This document shows, one piece after another, positions 36,067 through 44,679 of a stretch of DNA of 64,000 nucleotides. The first letter of the stretch is position 1. The number at the start of each line of letters is the position of its first letter. The DNA comes from Kutzneria kofuensis (GTDB taxonomy: Bacteria; Actinomycetota; Actinomycetes; Mycobacteriales; Pseudonocardiaceae): positions 5,520,038-5,584,037 of the forward strand of contig NZ_JACHIR010000001.1 of NCBI RefSeq assembly GCF_014203355.1. Reading direction: 5' to 3'. The notes under the pieces are model-generated. The model ran no database searches, was not told where the DNA came from, and saw only the letters and a program-made list of their open reading frames with translations. A program made the position numbers and the translations under genes.

Positions 36067-37074
36067 TCAGCCAGTAGCCCACTTCTCCCAGGTCTCCAGC
36101 CACACCTTGGTGTCCTCGGCCCGGCCGTCCAGGGTCACCCGTTCCCACGCCAGCTGGGCGTCCCGGCTGGACACCGGCTGGTTGAGCACCGAATACCGGA
36201 TGGTCTCGTCGACGGCGAGGTCGGCCAGCCGCTTGTCGGCGAACCACTCCGCCCGGTCGGCGAGCCGGGTCAGCTGGTTGACCATGGAGGTCACGGTCCG
36301 GTTGGCGGCCTCCCGGCTGAGCCGGCCGGTCCGCTCCAGCTCCCGCACGGCCCGCTGCCACATCGGCCCGTACAGCCGGCCGTCGCCGACGCGGCGGCGG
36401 GGCAGCCGGCCCTCGCGGGCGGCCTCCCGGTGCCGGGACTGGAAGCCGAGAAGCTCTCCGATCAGCGACCGGTACACGTCGAGGCCGGTGGCGGCCGGCA
36501 GCTCGGGCACGGGGCGGCGGCGGTGCGCCTCGATCAGCCGGGCGATCCACTCGCTACGCCGTTCGAGGTACGGCCGAAGGTCACCGACGGTGGCCAGGCG
36601 CAGGGAGGTGGGCTCCACGCCGCGGGCGACGACGGTGACGACGACGTCGGAGACGGTGAACCGGGCGGTCCACAGCGGACCCTCCCGGTAGATGGGGCCG
36701 GTGAGCTCGACGCCGTCGACGGTGGTGATGGTGTCCGACAGCTCGGCGGGCACGTCGTCGGGGTCCTCGACGCCGGCGTGGTCGACGATCCGGTTGTGCT
36801 CGTCGTCGAGCATCCGGCGCAGCGCCCCGGCGGCCTCCTCGTCGACCGGCAGCGCGGTGTTGATCGACAGGTGCGGCCCGCCCTGGGCCAGCGGGTCGCC
36901 GTAGGCGAGGGTGATCTCCTCGGCGGACGAGTCGCTCAGCGAGGTCAGCACGCCGAGGCCGAGCTCCGGCTCGGCCAGGCCGAACACGGGGAAGGACGGT
37001 CTCGGCGCGATCTCCTCGGCATCTCGCAGTGCCGTGCGCCGCAGCCGTGCGATCCACTCCTCGTCCGACTCCAT
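36067..37074 (-). CDS. Conserved hypothetical protein of 335 residues
   Basis: No family recognised. Soluble, acidic N-terminal half with beta strands (GPIYREGPLWTARFTVSDVVVTVVARG near 150), then a basic helical C-terminal half (LRPYLERRSEWIARLIEAHRRRPVPELP; WQRAVRELERTGRLSREAANRTVTSMVNQL). Start ATG 37074 (MESDEEWIARLRR) looks best; a frame to 37137 adds 21 residues without support. Divergent from the ngc operon. Confidence 0.7.
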   Translation of the reverse strand: MESDEEWIARLRRTALRDAEEIAPRPSFPVFGLAEPELGLGVLTSLSDSSAEEITLAYGDPLAQGGPHLSINTALPVDEEAAGALRRMLDDEHNRIVDHAGVEDPDDVPAELSDTITTVDGVELTGPIYREGPLWTARFTVSDVVVTVVARGVEPTSLRLATVGDLRPYLERRSEWIARLIEAHRRRPVPELPAATGLDVYRSLIGELLGFQSRHREAAREGRLPRRRVGDGRLYGPMWQRAVRELERTGRLSREAANRTVTSMVNQLTRLADRAEWFADKRLADLAVDETIRYSVLNQPVSSRDAQLAWERVTLDGRAEDTKVWLETWEKWATG

Positions 37075-37240
37075 GCGTCCATCCAACACGCAGGACCGGC
37101 CATCTCGCGACGAAAAAGTGGCAATCGTTCGCTTCATCCGCCGAACGGACGCCGGATCGGACCGTCGGACACGAGAGCGTCACGATGTGTAAGTCACTCG
37201 AGCAAGGTGCTCCCGCCGGACTGTGAGGGGCGTTACGGTC

Positions 37241-37256
37241 ACTGGTCTGGACCGGG
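37241..37256. promoter_or_regulatory. DasR-type operator (dre) upstream of ngcE
   Basis: ACTGGTCTGGACCGGG matches the known dre consensus ACTGGTCTAGACCACT at 12 of 16 positions, including the whole ACTGGTCT left half and GACC. It lies 57 bp before the ngcE ATG. DasR is the GntR-family GlcNAc regulator that represses chitin and GlcNAc genes in actinomycetes and is released by GlcN-6-P. Confidence 0.75.
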
Positions 37257-37312
37257 TCGGGGCCGGTTCAACCAGGACCAACCGTCCACCTGACCAGCAG
37301 GGGGAAGATCCA

Positions 37313-38740
37313 ATGCCTAACCCATCGGGTTCCGAAATCTCCCGTCGACAGCTGCTTCAGCGTGCCGCCGCGCTCGCGGTGCTGGCCGGCCCCGCGGCCG
37401 GTGTGCTCAGTGCCTGCGCGGGCGGCGGAGGCGGCGCCACCGGCCCGACCGGAACCAAGAGCGCGACCAACCCGTTCGGCGTCGCCGAGGACGCCCCGCT
37501 GGACGTGGTGATCTTCGACGGCGGCTTCGGCCAGGACTACGCCAAGTACGACATCAACCTGTACAAGAAGGCGTTCCCCAAGGCCAACGCGGCCTTCAAG
37601 GCCACCCAGAAGATCTCGGACACGCTGCAGCCCCGGTTCGCCAACGGCACGCCGCCGGACGTGATCGACGACTCCGGCGACAACCAGATCAAGCCGGGCA
37701 CGCTGGTCAACAGCAGCGCCCTGACCGACCTGCAGCCGCTGCTGGACGCCCCCAGCTACGACGACCCGAACGTCAAGGTCAAGGACACGCTGCTGCCGGG
37801 CGTGCTGGACGTCGGCACCTACGACGGCAAGGTGTACCTGCTCAACTACGGCTACACCGTGTACGGCCTCTGGTACAACGCCAAGGTCTTCCGGGAGAAG
37901 AACTGGACCCCGCCGAAGACCTGGAACGACTTCAAGACGCTGGCCCCGCAGATCAAGGCCGCCGGCATCGCGCCGTGGGTGCACGCCGGCAAGTACCCGT
38001 ACTACATGGGTGTGCCGATCATGGACTGGGTCGGCAAGCTCGGCGGTGACCAGGTCCTGATCGACATCGACAACCTGAAGCCGAACGCCTGGCGCGTGGA
38101 CGCGGTGAAGGCCTCGCTCAACGCTGTGCTGGAGATGGTGCACAACGGCTGGGTCCTGCCGGGCGCCGAGGGCATGACGCACATCGAGTCGCAGCAGGCG
38201 TTCCTGGACGGCAAGGCCGCCTTCCTGCCGTGCGGCAGCTGGCTCGAGAACGAGATGCGCAAGACCACCCCGGCCGGCACCGAGCTGACGCTGCTGCCGA
38301 TGCCGGACCTGACCGACAAGGACGCGAAGCCCTACGGGACGCTGCGGGCCGAGGCGGGCGAGCCGTTCATCGTGCCGGCCAAGGCCAAGAACCAGGCCGG
38401 TGGCCTGGAGTTCCTGCGCATCATGCTGAGCAAGGACGCGGCCAAGAACTTCGCGCAGGCCACCAGCTCGCTGTCCATCGTCAAGGGCTCGGCCGACAGC
38501 GTGACCAACTCGACCGCGCTGACCTCGGTGAACAAGGCGGCCGCGGCGGCGGGCGACAACCTGCTGCACTACCGCTCGGTCACCGACTGGTACCCGACCA
38601 TGATCAACGAGTGGGAGGCCGCCACCGGTGAGCTGATGGCCGGCCGCTTCACCGCCGACCAGTGGATCGACAAGGTGCAGGCCGCCGCCGACAAGGTCGC
38701 CGCCGACAGCTCGATCCAGAAGTACCACCGGGACAAGTAA
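37313..38740 (+). CDS. ngcE: Sugar ABC transporter substrate-binding lipoprotein, NgcE-like (GlcNAc/chitobiose)
   Basis: 475 residues. SRRQLLQRAA gives a twin-arginine-like signal, and the lipobox LSAC near residue 36 makes it a lipoprotein. The rest is a family 1 sugar-binding fold (DVVIFDGGFGQDY; GLWYNAKVFREKNWTPPKTWNDFKTL; DGKAAFLPCGSWLENEM). Overall pattern fits NgcE, which binds GlcNAc and chitobiose in streptomycetes. ATG 37313 has GGGGAAG about 6 nt upstream. Two permease genes follow, and a DasR-type site precedes the operon, which supports the chitin-sugar assignment. A related oligosaccharide remains possible. Confidence 0.82.
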   Translation: MPNPSGSEISRRQLLQRAAALAVLAGPAAGVLSACAGGGGGATGPTGTKSATNPFGVAEDAPLDVVIFDGGFGQDYAKYDINLYKKAFPKANAAFKATQKISDTLQPRFANGTPPDVIDDSGDNQIKPGTLVNSSALTDLQPLLDAPSYDDPNVKVKDTLLPGVLDVGTYDGKVYLLNYGYTVYGLWYNAKVFREKNWTPPKTWNDFKTLAPQIKAAGIAPWVHAGKYPYYMGVPIMDWVGKLGGDQVLIDIDNLKPNAWRVDAVKASLNAVLEMVHNGWVLPGAEGMTHIESQQAFLDGKAAFLPCGSWLENEMRKTTPAGTELTLLPMPDLTDKDAKPYGTLRAEAGEPFIVPAKAKNQAGGLEFLRIMLSKDAAKNFAQATSSLSIVKGSADSVTNSTALTSVNKAAAAAGDNLLHYRSVTDWYPTMINEWEAATGELMAGRFTADQWIDKVQAAADKVAADSSIQKYHRDK

Positions 38741-38743
38741 CCG

Positions 38744-39673
38744 ATGAAATCTCGCCAGTTGCCCTTCATCGCGGGCTTTTTGGTCGTGCCGCTGGTCCTG
38801 TACGTGATCTACGTCGTCTCGCCGTTCGTGCAGACGCTGTTCTACTCGTTCACGGACTGGGGCGGGCTGACCAACACCCAAAACTTCATCGGCGTCGGCA
38901 ACTACGTGCGGCTGTTCCAGGACGACATCTTCCTGTCGGCCGTGCTGCACAACGCGTTCCTGCTGGTGTTGATGCCCGTGGTGACGATCCTGCTCGCGCT
39001 GTTCCTCGCGTTCATGCTCAACGTCGGTGGACGTGGGGACAGCGCGGGCATCCGGGGCGTGCGGGGTTCCAGCGTGTACAAGGTCGTGCTGTTCTTCCCG
39101 CAGGTGCTCTCGGTGGCCATCATCGTGGTGCTGTTCCAGTCGGTGTTCCGCACCGACGGGCGCGGGCTGCTCAACGCCGTGCTGATCGCGGTCGGCCTGG
39201 TCGACCCGAACAGGCCGGTGCAGTGGTTCAACTCCCCCGACCTGGTGCTGTGGTGCCTGCTCGCGGTGATGGTGTGGAGCGGGGTCGGCTTCTACATGGT
39301 GCTGTTCTCGGCGGCCATGCAGTCGATCCCGAAGGAGATCTACGAGGCGGCGCTGCTGGACGGCGCCACCCGCGGGCCGACGTTCTTCCGCATCACGCTG
39401 CCGCTGCTGTGGGAGAACATCTCGGTGGCCTGGGTGTACCTGGGCTTCATCGCGCTGGACGGCTTCGCCCTGGTCACCGGCCTGACCCCGGACTCGGGCG
39501 GCGGCGGTCCCGACCACGCCAGCGAGCTGATCTCCAACGTGCTGTACCGGACCGCGTTCACGCAGGGCAAGTTCGGCCTCGCCTGCGCGATGGGTGTGGC
39601 CCTGACGGTGTTCTCGCTGCTGCTGGCGATCGTGCAGTTGCGGATCACCCGGCGCGACCGCATCGAGTTCTGA
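38744..39673 (+). CDS. ngcF: Sugar ABC transporter permease, NgcF-like
   Basis: 309 residues, six predicted membrane helices. The EAA loop is EAALLDGATRGPTFFRITLPLL near 204-225, the contact site for the ATPase. Starts 3 bp after ngcE and forms one operon with it. It pairs with the next permease. The operon contains no ATPase gene, so a shared ATPase such as MsiK is expected elsewhere. Confidence 0.85.
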   Translation: MKSRQLPFIAGFLVVPLVLYVIYVVSPFVQTLFYSFTDWGGLTNTQNFIGVGNYVRLFQDDIFLSAVLHNAFLLVLMPVVTILLALFLAFMLNVGGRGDSAGIRGVRGSSVYKVVLFFPQVLSVAIIVVLFQSVFRTDGRGLLNAVLIAVGLVDPNRPVQWFNSPDLVLWCLLAVMVWSGVGFYMVLFSAAMQSIPKEIYEAALLDGATRGPTFFRITLPLLWENISVAWVYLGFIALDGFALVTGLTPDSGGGGPDHASELISNVLYRTAFTQGKFGLACAMGVALTVFSLLLAIVQLRITRRDRIEF

Positions 39674-39687
39674 GGGAGGCTGTCGAA

Positions 39688-40626
39688 ATGACCCAGCTCG
39701 TCACGGCCGCGCCGACGGCCCCGGAGGAGCAGCCCGAGCAGGCGAAGCCGCCGCGCGGCCAGTTCGGCGTGGTGAACTTCTTCTCGCAGGGCTTCCTGCT
39801 GCTGTGGGCGGCGATGGTGGTGCTGCCGCTGCTGTGGGCGGTGATGTCGTCGTTCAAGACCGACAGCGAGATCCTGTCCAGCCCGTGGTCGCTGCCGGCG
39901 ACCCCGCGGTTCGACAACTTCGCCCGGGCCTGGAGCACCGGCCACATCGGCACGTTCTTCCTGAACACGGTGATCGTGTTGGCCGGCGGCGTCACGATCA
40001 CCATGGTGGTCGGGTCGATGGCGGCCTACGTGCTGGCCCGGTACTCGTTCCCGGGCAACCGGATCATCTACTACGCGTTCGTCGCCGGGCTGACGCTGCC
40101 GATCTTCCTGGCCCTGGTGCCGCTGTTCAAGATCGTCGGCAATCTCGGCAACATCCCGGTGATCGGCCCGTACCTCGGGCTGAACTCCTACGCCGGGCTG
40201 ATCCTGGTGTACGTGGCGTTCTCGCTGCCGTTCACCGTGTTCTTCCTGCACTCGTTCTTCCGCACGCTCCCGACGGAGATCGCGGAGGCCGGGCTGCTGG
40301 ACGGCGCCTCGCACACGACGCTGTTCGCCAAGGTGATGCTGCCGATGGCCCGGCCGGGCCTGATCAGCATCGGCATCTTCAACGTGATCGGCCAGTGGAA
40401 CCAGTACCTGCTGCCGTTGGTGCTGCTCCAGCCGCAGTCCAGCTTCGACACCGACCACTCGGTGCTCGCGGAGGGCCTGCTCAACCTGGCCGTCGCGCAG
40501 GGCTACAAGTCGGACTGGTCGGGCCTGTTCGCCGGCATGACCATCGCCATGCTGCCGATGCTGGTGGTGTACGTGATCTTCCAGCGGCAGGTGCAGGCCG
40601 GTCTCACGGCTGGAACGCTCAAGTAG
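39688..40626 (+). CDS. ngcG: Sugar ABC transporter permease, NgcG-like
   Basis: 312 residues, six predicted helices after a cytoplasmic N-tail rich in Pro and Glu. EAA loop EAGLLDGASHTTLFAKVMLPMARPGL near 203-228. GAGGGAGG lies about 8 nt before ATG 39688. Third gene of the ngc operon; a hairpin at 40657 follows. Confidence 0.85.
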   Translation: MTQLVTAAPTAPEEQPEQAKPPRGQFGVVNFFSQGFLLLWAAMVVLPLLWAVMSSFKTDSEILSSPWSLPATPRFDNFARAWSTGHIGTFFLNTVIVLAGGVTITMVVGSMAAYVLARYSFPGNRIIYYAFVAGLTLPIFLALVPLFKIVGNLGNIPVIGPYLGLNSYAGLILVYVAFSLPFTVFFLHSFFRTLPTEIAEAGLLDGASHTTLFAKVMLPMARPGLISIGIFNVIGQWNQYLLPLVLLQPQSSFDTDHSVLAEGLLNLAVAQGYKSDWSGLFAGMTIAMLPMLVVYVIFQRQVQAGLTAGTLK

Positions 40627-40656
40627 CTGCAACCACTGTCTGATGCAACCACAGGG

Positions 40657-40690
40657 GCTGCCCGCACCGTCCTGGGGACATGCGGGCAGC
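40657..40690 (+). terminator. Hairpin after ngcEFG that holds the next start codon
   Basis: GCTGCCCGCA pairs with TGCGGGCAGC over a 14-nt loop, followed by CTTTGTGG. The ATG of the lipoprotein gene (40680) is at the base of the 3' arm, and GGGG is in the loop. It can work as operon terminator and also mask the next start codon. Confidence 0.55.
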
Positions 40691-41108
40691 CTTTGTGGTT
40701 CTAGCGATGTCAGCGATCCTCGTCGCCGGCTGTGGCTCGCGTGTGCAGCCGTCCGCGCCGCCGGCGGCGACGACAACCTCCCCGGCGCGGCCGTGTCCGT
40801 CGCCGCACCAGCTCACCATGGCGGACAACGGCCAGACCGTGTGCGTCGCCGTCGGTGACAAGTTCACCGTGAAGCTGCTGGACGACGGCAAGGGGCACTG
40901 GAGCGCCGTCACCAGCGACTCGGACGCGGTGGACGTGCTGCTGCTCACCGGCTCGCCGCCGATCAGCGGCACCCAGGCGGACTTCGTGGCCCGGCACAAG
41001 GGAACCGCGAAGCTCACCTCGACCCGGCCGGTGTGCCCGTCCGCGTCGCCGGGCGGCGTGACCTGTCAGGCCATGCAGGCCTTCACAGTGACGGTCACCG
41101 TGCCGTAG
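40680..41108 (+). CDS. Small secreted lipoprotein
   Basis: 142 residues. Short signal peptide with lipobox LVAGC (Cys18), a Pro/Thr linker, then a small beta-rich domain with cysteines at VCVAVGDKF, RPVCPS and VTCQAM. The C-terminal domain resembles protease-inhibitor-like or DUF-type folds, but I cannot name it. No other in-frame start would leave a usable signal sequence, so ATG 40680 inside the hairpin is kept. Ends overlap the convergent dehydratase by 14 bp. Confidence 0.65.
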   Translation: MRAAFVVLAMSAILVAGCGSRVQPSAPPAATTTSPARPCPSPHQLTMADNGQTVCVAVGDKFTVKLLDDGKGHWSAVTSDSDAVDVLLLTGSPPISGTQADFVARHKGTAKLTSTRPVCPSASPGGVTCQAMQAFTVTVTVP

Positions 41109-42012
41109 CCCAGGCGCTGTTGGCGCCGCAGAGCACGATGCACGGCAGCTCGGCCGGCACCCGGTCGGCGAGCCAGGCGGCGAGCGGTGCCGCGGCGGCG
41201 GGCTCGACCGCGAGCCGGAACTCCTCCCACAGAAGTTCTTGTGCGGCAAGGATCTCGGCGTCGGACACCAGCACCGACCGGGTTCGCGGCGAGTTGAGGA
41301 CGGCGAACGGCAGGTCACCGACCCGGGTCGCGCCGAGGGCCGACGCGGCGACGGAGTCCAGCACCTCCGTGTCGACGGGGCGGCCGGCCTTGAGCGCCGC
41401 GTGCAGGGCGTCGCAGCCCTCGGGTTCCACCGCCACGGTCGTCCGGTCGCCGATCGCCAGCGCGGTGCCGGCGGCCAGCCCGCCACCGCCGACGGCGACC
41501 AGCACGGCGTCCACCTCGGGCGCATCGGCGACGATCTCGGCGCCCATCGTGCCCTGGCCGGCGATGACGTCCGGGTGGTCGTACGCCGGCAGGTAGCGGT
41601 CCTGTGCCGTCACCGCAGCCAAGGCCGCCTTCGCGGCCTCCGCGTAGGTGCCGCCGTGTCGGACCAGCGTCGCCCCGATCGCCTCGATCCGCCGGGTCTT
41701 CGACTCTGGGGCGGACTCCGGCACGTACACGGTCGCGGGGAGGCCGAGCAGCGTGGCAGCGGTGGCCACGGCGAGCCCGTGGTTGCCGCCGGAGGCCGTC
41801 ACGACCCGAACCGGCCGGTCGCCCCGGGACAGGGCGTTCACCGCGCCGCGCAGCTTGAACGAGCCGGCGAGCTGCAGATGTTCGAGCTTGAACACGACTT
41901 CCCGGCCGCCGACCGACGTGCGCATGACGGGCGTGCGCCGGGCGTAGGGGCGGATCGTCTCGGCCGCGGCGGCCACGTCGGCGGCGGTCGGCAGGCCCAC
42001 GAACGTTGTCAT
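41095..42012 (-). CDS. PLP-dependent threonine/serine dehydratase-like protein
   Basis: 305 residues. The PLP lysine is Lys53 (AGSFKLRGA), TASGGNHGLAVA near 77 binds the substrate carboxyl, and GGGGLAAG near 170 binds the PLP phosphate. This is the fold-type II catabolic dehydratase or racemase group without an ACT domain. Substrate likely L-threonine or L-serine, or an analogue. Divergent from a LysR regulator with a LysR-type box between, so it is the probable target. Start ATG 42012 or 42024; no ribosome site for either. Confidence 0.82.
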   Translation of the reverse strand: MTTFVGLPTAADVAAAAETIRPYARRTPVMRTSVGGREVVFKLEHLQLAGSFKLRGAVNALSRGDRPVRVVTASGGNHGLAVATAATLLGLPATVYVPESAPESKTRRIEAIGATLVRHGGTYAEAAKAALAAVTAQDRYLPAYDHPDVIAGQGTMGAEIVADAPEVDAVLVAVGGGGLAAGTALAIGDRTTVAVEPEGCDALHAALKAGRPVDTEVLDSVAASALGATRVGDLPFAVLNSPRTRSVLVSDAEILAAQELLWEEFRLAVEPAAAAPLAAWLADRVPAELPCIVLCGANSAWATAR

Positions 42013-42040
42013 GCGGCCAACCATCGCCCCGCCGGGCCAT

Positions 42041-42057
42041 AATCGCCAGCGAGGATT
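42041..42057. promoter_or_regulatory. LysR-type box AAT-N11-ATT
   Basis: AATCGCCAGCGAGGATT fits the T-N11-A rule exactly, with 3-bp symmetric ends. It lies between the divergent dehydratase and LysR genes, 28-29 bp from the dehydratase start and 25 bp from the regulator start. Confidence 0.6.
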
Positions 42058-42082
42058 CGAGAGCCGACTTTAGGAGCGCTTA

Positions 42083-42976
42083 ATGCTCGACCCGGCCCGG
42101 CTACGCGTGCTGGTGGAGATCGGGCACGCCGGCTCGATCACCGCCGCGGCCGCCCGGCTGGCCTTCACGCCGTCGGCGCTGTCGCAGCAACTGGCCAAGC
42201 TGGAACGGGAACTGGGCTGCCGGCTGGTCGAACGCGGACCGACCGGCGTCACCCTCACGCGGCAGGGCGAAGTCCTGTTGCGACACGGCGAACGCGTGCT
42301 CGGCGAGCTGCGTGACGCCGAACGTGCCGTCAAGGCGTCGATCGAGGCCGAACCGGAGTCGCTGGCCATCGGCACGTTCTCCTCCGCCGGCAAGGTCCTC
42401 GTGCCGGAAGCCCTTGCCGCGTTGCGGGAACGGCATCCGCGCGCCCGGCTGTCCCTGGTGGACATCGAGCCGCCCGGCGGCTACGGCCTGGTCACCGCCC
42501 GCGACCTGGACGTGCTGATCACGCACCGCTATCCGGGCGGAACCCTGCCGTCCGACAACGGATTGCACCGCCGGCGGCTGCTCGCCGACCCGCTCCGGCT
42601 GGTGCTGCCGGCCGATCATCCCAAGGCCGACGGCAAGATCAGCCTGCGGGAGCTCAAGGACGAGGACTGGATCTCCGGCGCGCACGGCGTGCCGAACCGG
42701 ATCTGCCTGGAACACCTGTTCGCGCAGGCCGACATCCGCCCGCACGTGGCCTACGAGACGCGGGACTACGAGGTGACGCTGGCGCTGGTGGGGGCCGGCC
42801 TGGGCATCTCGCTGGTGCCGATGACCCTGCTCGGCGACGTGGACTGCGACCGGCTGGCGGTGCGGGTGCTGCCGGGCGTCCGGCCGGCCCGGGAGATCTT
42901 CGTCGTGCACCGCAAGCGCCCGCCGCGGCTGGTGGCGGAGCTGGTCGGGCTCCTCACGCCGGGTCGAGCAGGCTGA
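42083..42976 (+). CDS. LysR family transcriptional regulator
   Basis: 297 residues. Winged HTH at 1-65 (LVEIGHAGSITAAAARLAFTPSALSQQLAKLERELG), then a periplasmic-binding-like effector domain from about 90. TAGGAGCG precedes ATG 42083. Probably controls the divergent dehydratase and itself through the AAT-N11-ATT box; the effector is then likely an amino acid. Its last 23 bp overlap the convergent GGDEF gene. Confidence 0.9.
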   Translation: MLDPARLRVLVEIGHAGSITAAAARLAFTPSALSQQLAKLERELGCRLVERGPTGVTLTRQGEVLLRHGERVLGELRDAERAVKASIEAEPESLAIGTFSSAGKVLVPEALAALRERHPRARLSLVDIEPPGGYGLVTARDLDVLITHRYPGGTLPSDNGLHRRRLLADPLRLVLPADHPKADGKISLRELKDEDWISGAHGVPNRICLEHLFAQADIRPHVAYETRDYEVTLALVGAGLGISLVPMTLLGDVDCDRLAVRVLPGVRPAREIFVVHRKRPPRLVAELVGLLTPGRAG

Positions 42977-44183
42977 CCACCCGGTTGCGGCCGCCGCGTT
43001 TCGCCTCGTACAGGGCGGAATCCGCGGCCAGCAGCACCTGCTCCAGCACCGCGCCGGCCATCGGGTGCACCGACACGCCGATGGACGCCGACAGCGCGGA
43101 GACGGCCGCGCCGCCCTCGGTCACGGTCAGATCCTCGATGGCGGTCCGGATCCGCTCCGCGACGCGGATGGCGTCGGGCAGCCCGGCCCCCGGTAACAGC
43201 ACCACGAACTCCTCGCCGCCGAACCGGCCGACCGCGTCCACCTCCCGGACCTGGTCGCACACGGTGTCCGCGACCTCCCGCAGCACCGCGTCGCCGACCA
43301 GGTGCCCGTGCGTGTCGTTGACCCGCTTGAAGTGGTCGAGGTCGATCATCAGCACGCCGAACTCGGCGCCCCGGTCCAGCTCGCGGGCGGCGGCGTCGTG
43401 CCAGGCCACCGAGTTGAGCACGCCGGTCTTGTGGTCGGTGGTGGCCGCCTCCTGGAACTGTCGCATCAGGACGCCGCGGTGCAGCACCACGATCGGCACC
43501 ACCACCAGCGGCACCAGGTAGACGTGTGCCATCAGCACGACCGCGGTCAGCGCGCCCAGGCACAGCGTGGCCAGCTCCAGCGCGTTGACGTCCCAGCCGC
43601 CGAACAGCTCCCGGACCGTCAGGTCCGGATAGCGCAGCTTCAGCGCGATCGTCACGAGCGCACTGTTCGTGACGAAAAACGCGGCCATGGCCGCCGCGAT
43701 GGCGACCAGGCCGCGCAGGTCATGGTCGAGGAAGGGAAGGGCCCCGCCGACCGCCGCCAGCACGGGCCGCACCGGCAGCACGGACAGGACGGCCGTGGTG
43801 GCGGTGTAGATCACCCGGTGCGCCGGTCGGCTGGCCAGCTGCCGCCAGATCCGTTCCCACAGATGGCCGAACAGCAGCACGGTCAGCGCGACGGCCAACC
43901 CCGGCGTCAGGTCCACGGCGCCGGCGAAGATCCACACCGACGTCATGTTCACGTGCACGGTGCTGGCCAGGAACCGGCGCATCCGCTCGGTCCGCCGGGA
44001 CAGCTCGGCCTGCGCGACCCCGACCACCAGCAGCACCCCGAAGCGCAGCCAGTCGCCGCCGGTCGCGGGCCGCCCGGGTAAGAGGAACGGCAGGGTCACC
44101 GCCACCAGCTCCACCAGCACGGTGAAGGCGATGAGCGCGGGCGACAGCCGCCGGATGGCCCACTCCGCCGGCCGCACCAGCAA
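42954..44183 (-). CDS. Membrane-anchored GGDEF diguanylate cyclase
   Basis: 409 residues. About six to eight N-terminal hydrophobic helices (15-235), then a GGDEF domain with DLDHFKRVNDTHGHLVGD near 274 and the active motif GGEEF near 320, so c-di-GMP synthesis is expected. An allosteric I-site RxxD five residues before is not evident. TTG 44183 opens the frame; GTG two codons later is possible. No EAL partner nearby. Confidence 0.88.
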   Translation of the reverse strand: MLVRPAEWAIRRLSPALIAFTVLVELVAVTLPFLLPGRPATGGDWLRFGVLLVVGVAQAELSRRTERMRRFLASTVHVNMTSVWIFAGAVDLTPGLAVALTVLLFGHLWERIWRQLASRPAHRVIYTATTAVLSVLPVRPVLAAVGGALPFLDHDLRGLVAIAAAMAAFFVTNSALVTIALKLRYPDLTVRELFGGWDVNALELATLCLGALTAVVLMAHVYLVPLVVVPIVVLHRGVLMRQFQEAATTDHKTGVLNSVAWHDAAARELDRGAEFGVLMIDLDHFKRVNDTHGHLVGDAVLREVADTVCDQVREVDAVGRFGGEEFVVLLPGAGLPDAIRVAERIRTAIEDLTVTEGGAAVSALSASIGVSVHPMAGAVLEQVLLAADSALYEAKRGGRNRVVSLLDPA

Positions 44184-44255
44184 CGCCCGCCACCCCCTCG
44201 CCGTGTCCCGGCAGTATCGACCGGGAGCGGCCGGGTCTGCCAGCGCCGAACGTGC

Positions 44256-44606
44256 TCAACCGGCCAGGAGAACGAACAGCAGCGCCAGCGCACCGGGCAC
44301 CACCTGCACGAACAGGATGCGCTTGGTGGCGGTCAGCGCGCCGTAGATACCGGCGATGATCACGCAGATCAGGAAGAAGATCTCGGCCGGCCGGCTGCCG
44401 ATCAGGCCCCAGATCAGCCCGGCGGCCAGGAAGCCGTTGTAGAGGCCCTGGTTGGCGGCGAGCGCCTTGGTCTGCTCGGCGAACTCGGCGGACAGGCCGA
44501 AGGCGGCCCTGGTGCGTGGCGCCGTCCACAGGAACATCTCCAGCACGAGGATGTAGGCGTGGATCAGGGCAACCAGGGCGACCAGGACATCGGCGACGAT
44601 CAGCAT
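44256..44606 (-). CDS. DUF1304 family membrane protein
   Basis: 116 residues, four hydrophobic helices (4-24, 55-70, 75-92, 98-114) with EMFLW near 22 and the QGLYNGFLAAGL segment typical of DUF1304. Function unknown. Start ATG 44606; upstream frame to 44834 is antisense to the next gene and rejected. Confidence 0.82.
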   Translation of the reverse strand: MLIVADVLVALVALIHAYILVLEMFLWTAPRTRAAFGLSAEFAEQTKALAANQGLYNGFLAAGLIWGLIGSRPAEIFFLICVIIAGIYGALTATKRILFVQVVPGALALLFVLLAG

Positions 44607-44679
44607 CGGGTCAGTCTGCTGGATCACGTTGCCCGAACGCGCGGCAGTGACACGATGGTGGGTGGACGAGAGGACTTCC

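Noticed and set aside
35680-40626. RhaM-like gene plus ABC operon as a rhamnose system
   Set aside because: The genes are separated by an opposing gene, RhaM overlaps mnmA, and the transporter has a DasR-type operator and NgcE-like sequence.
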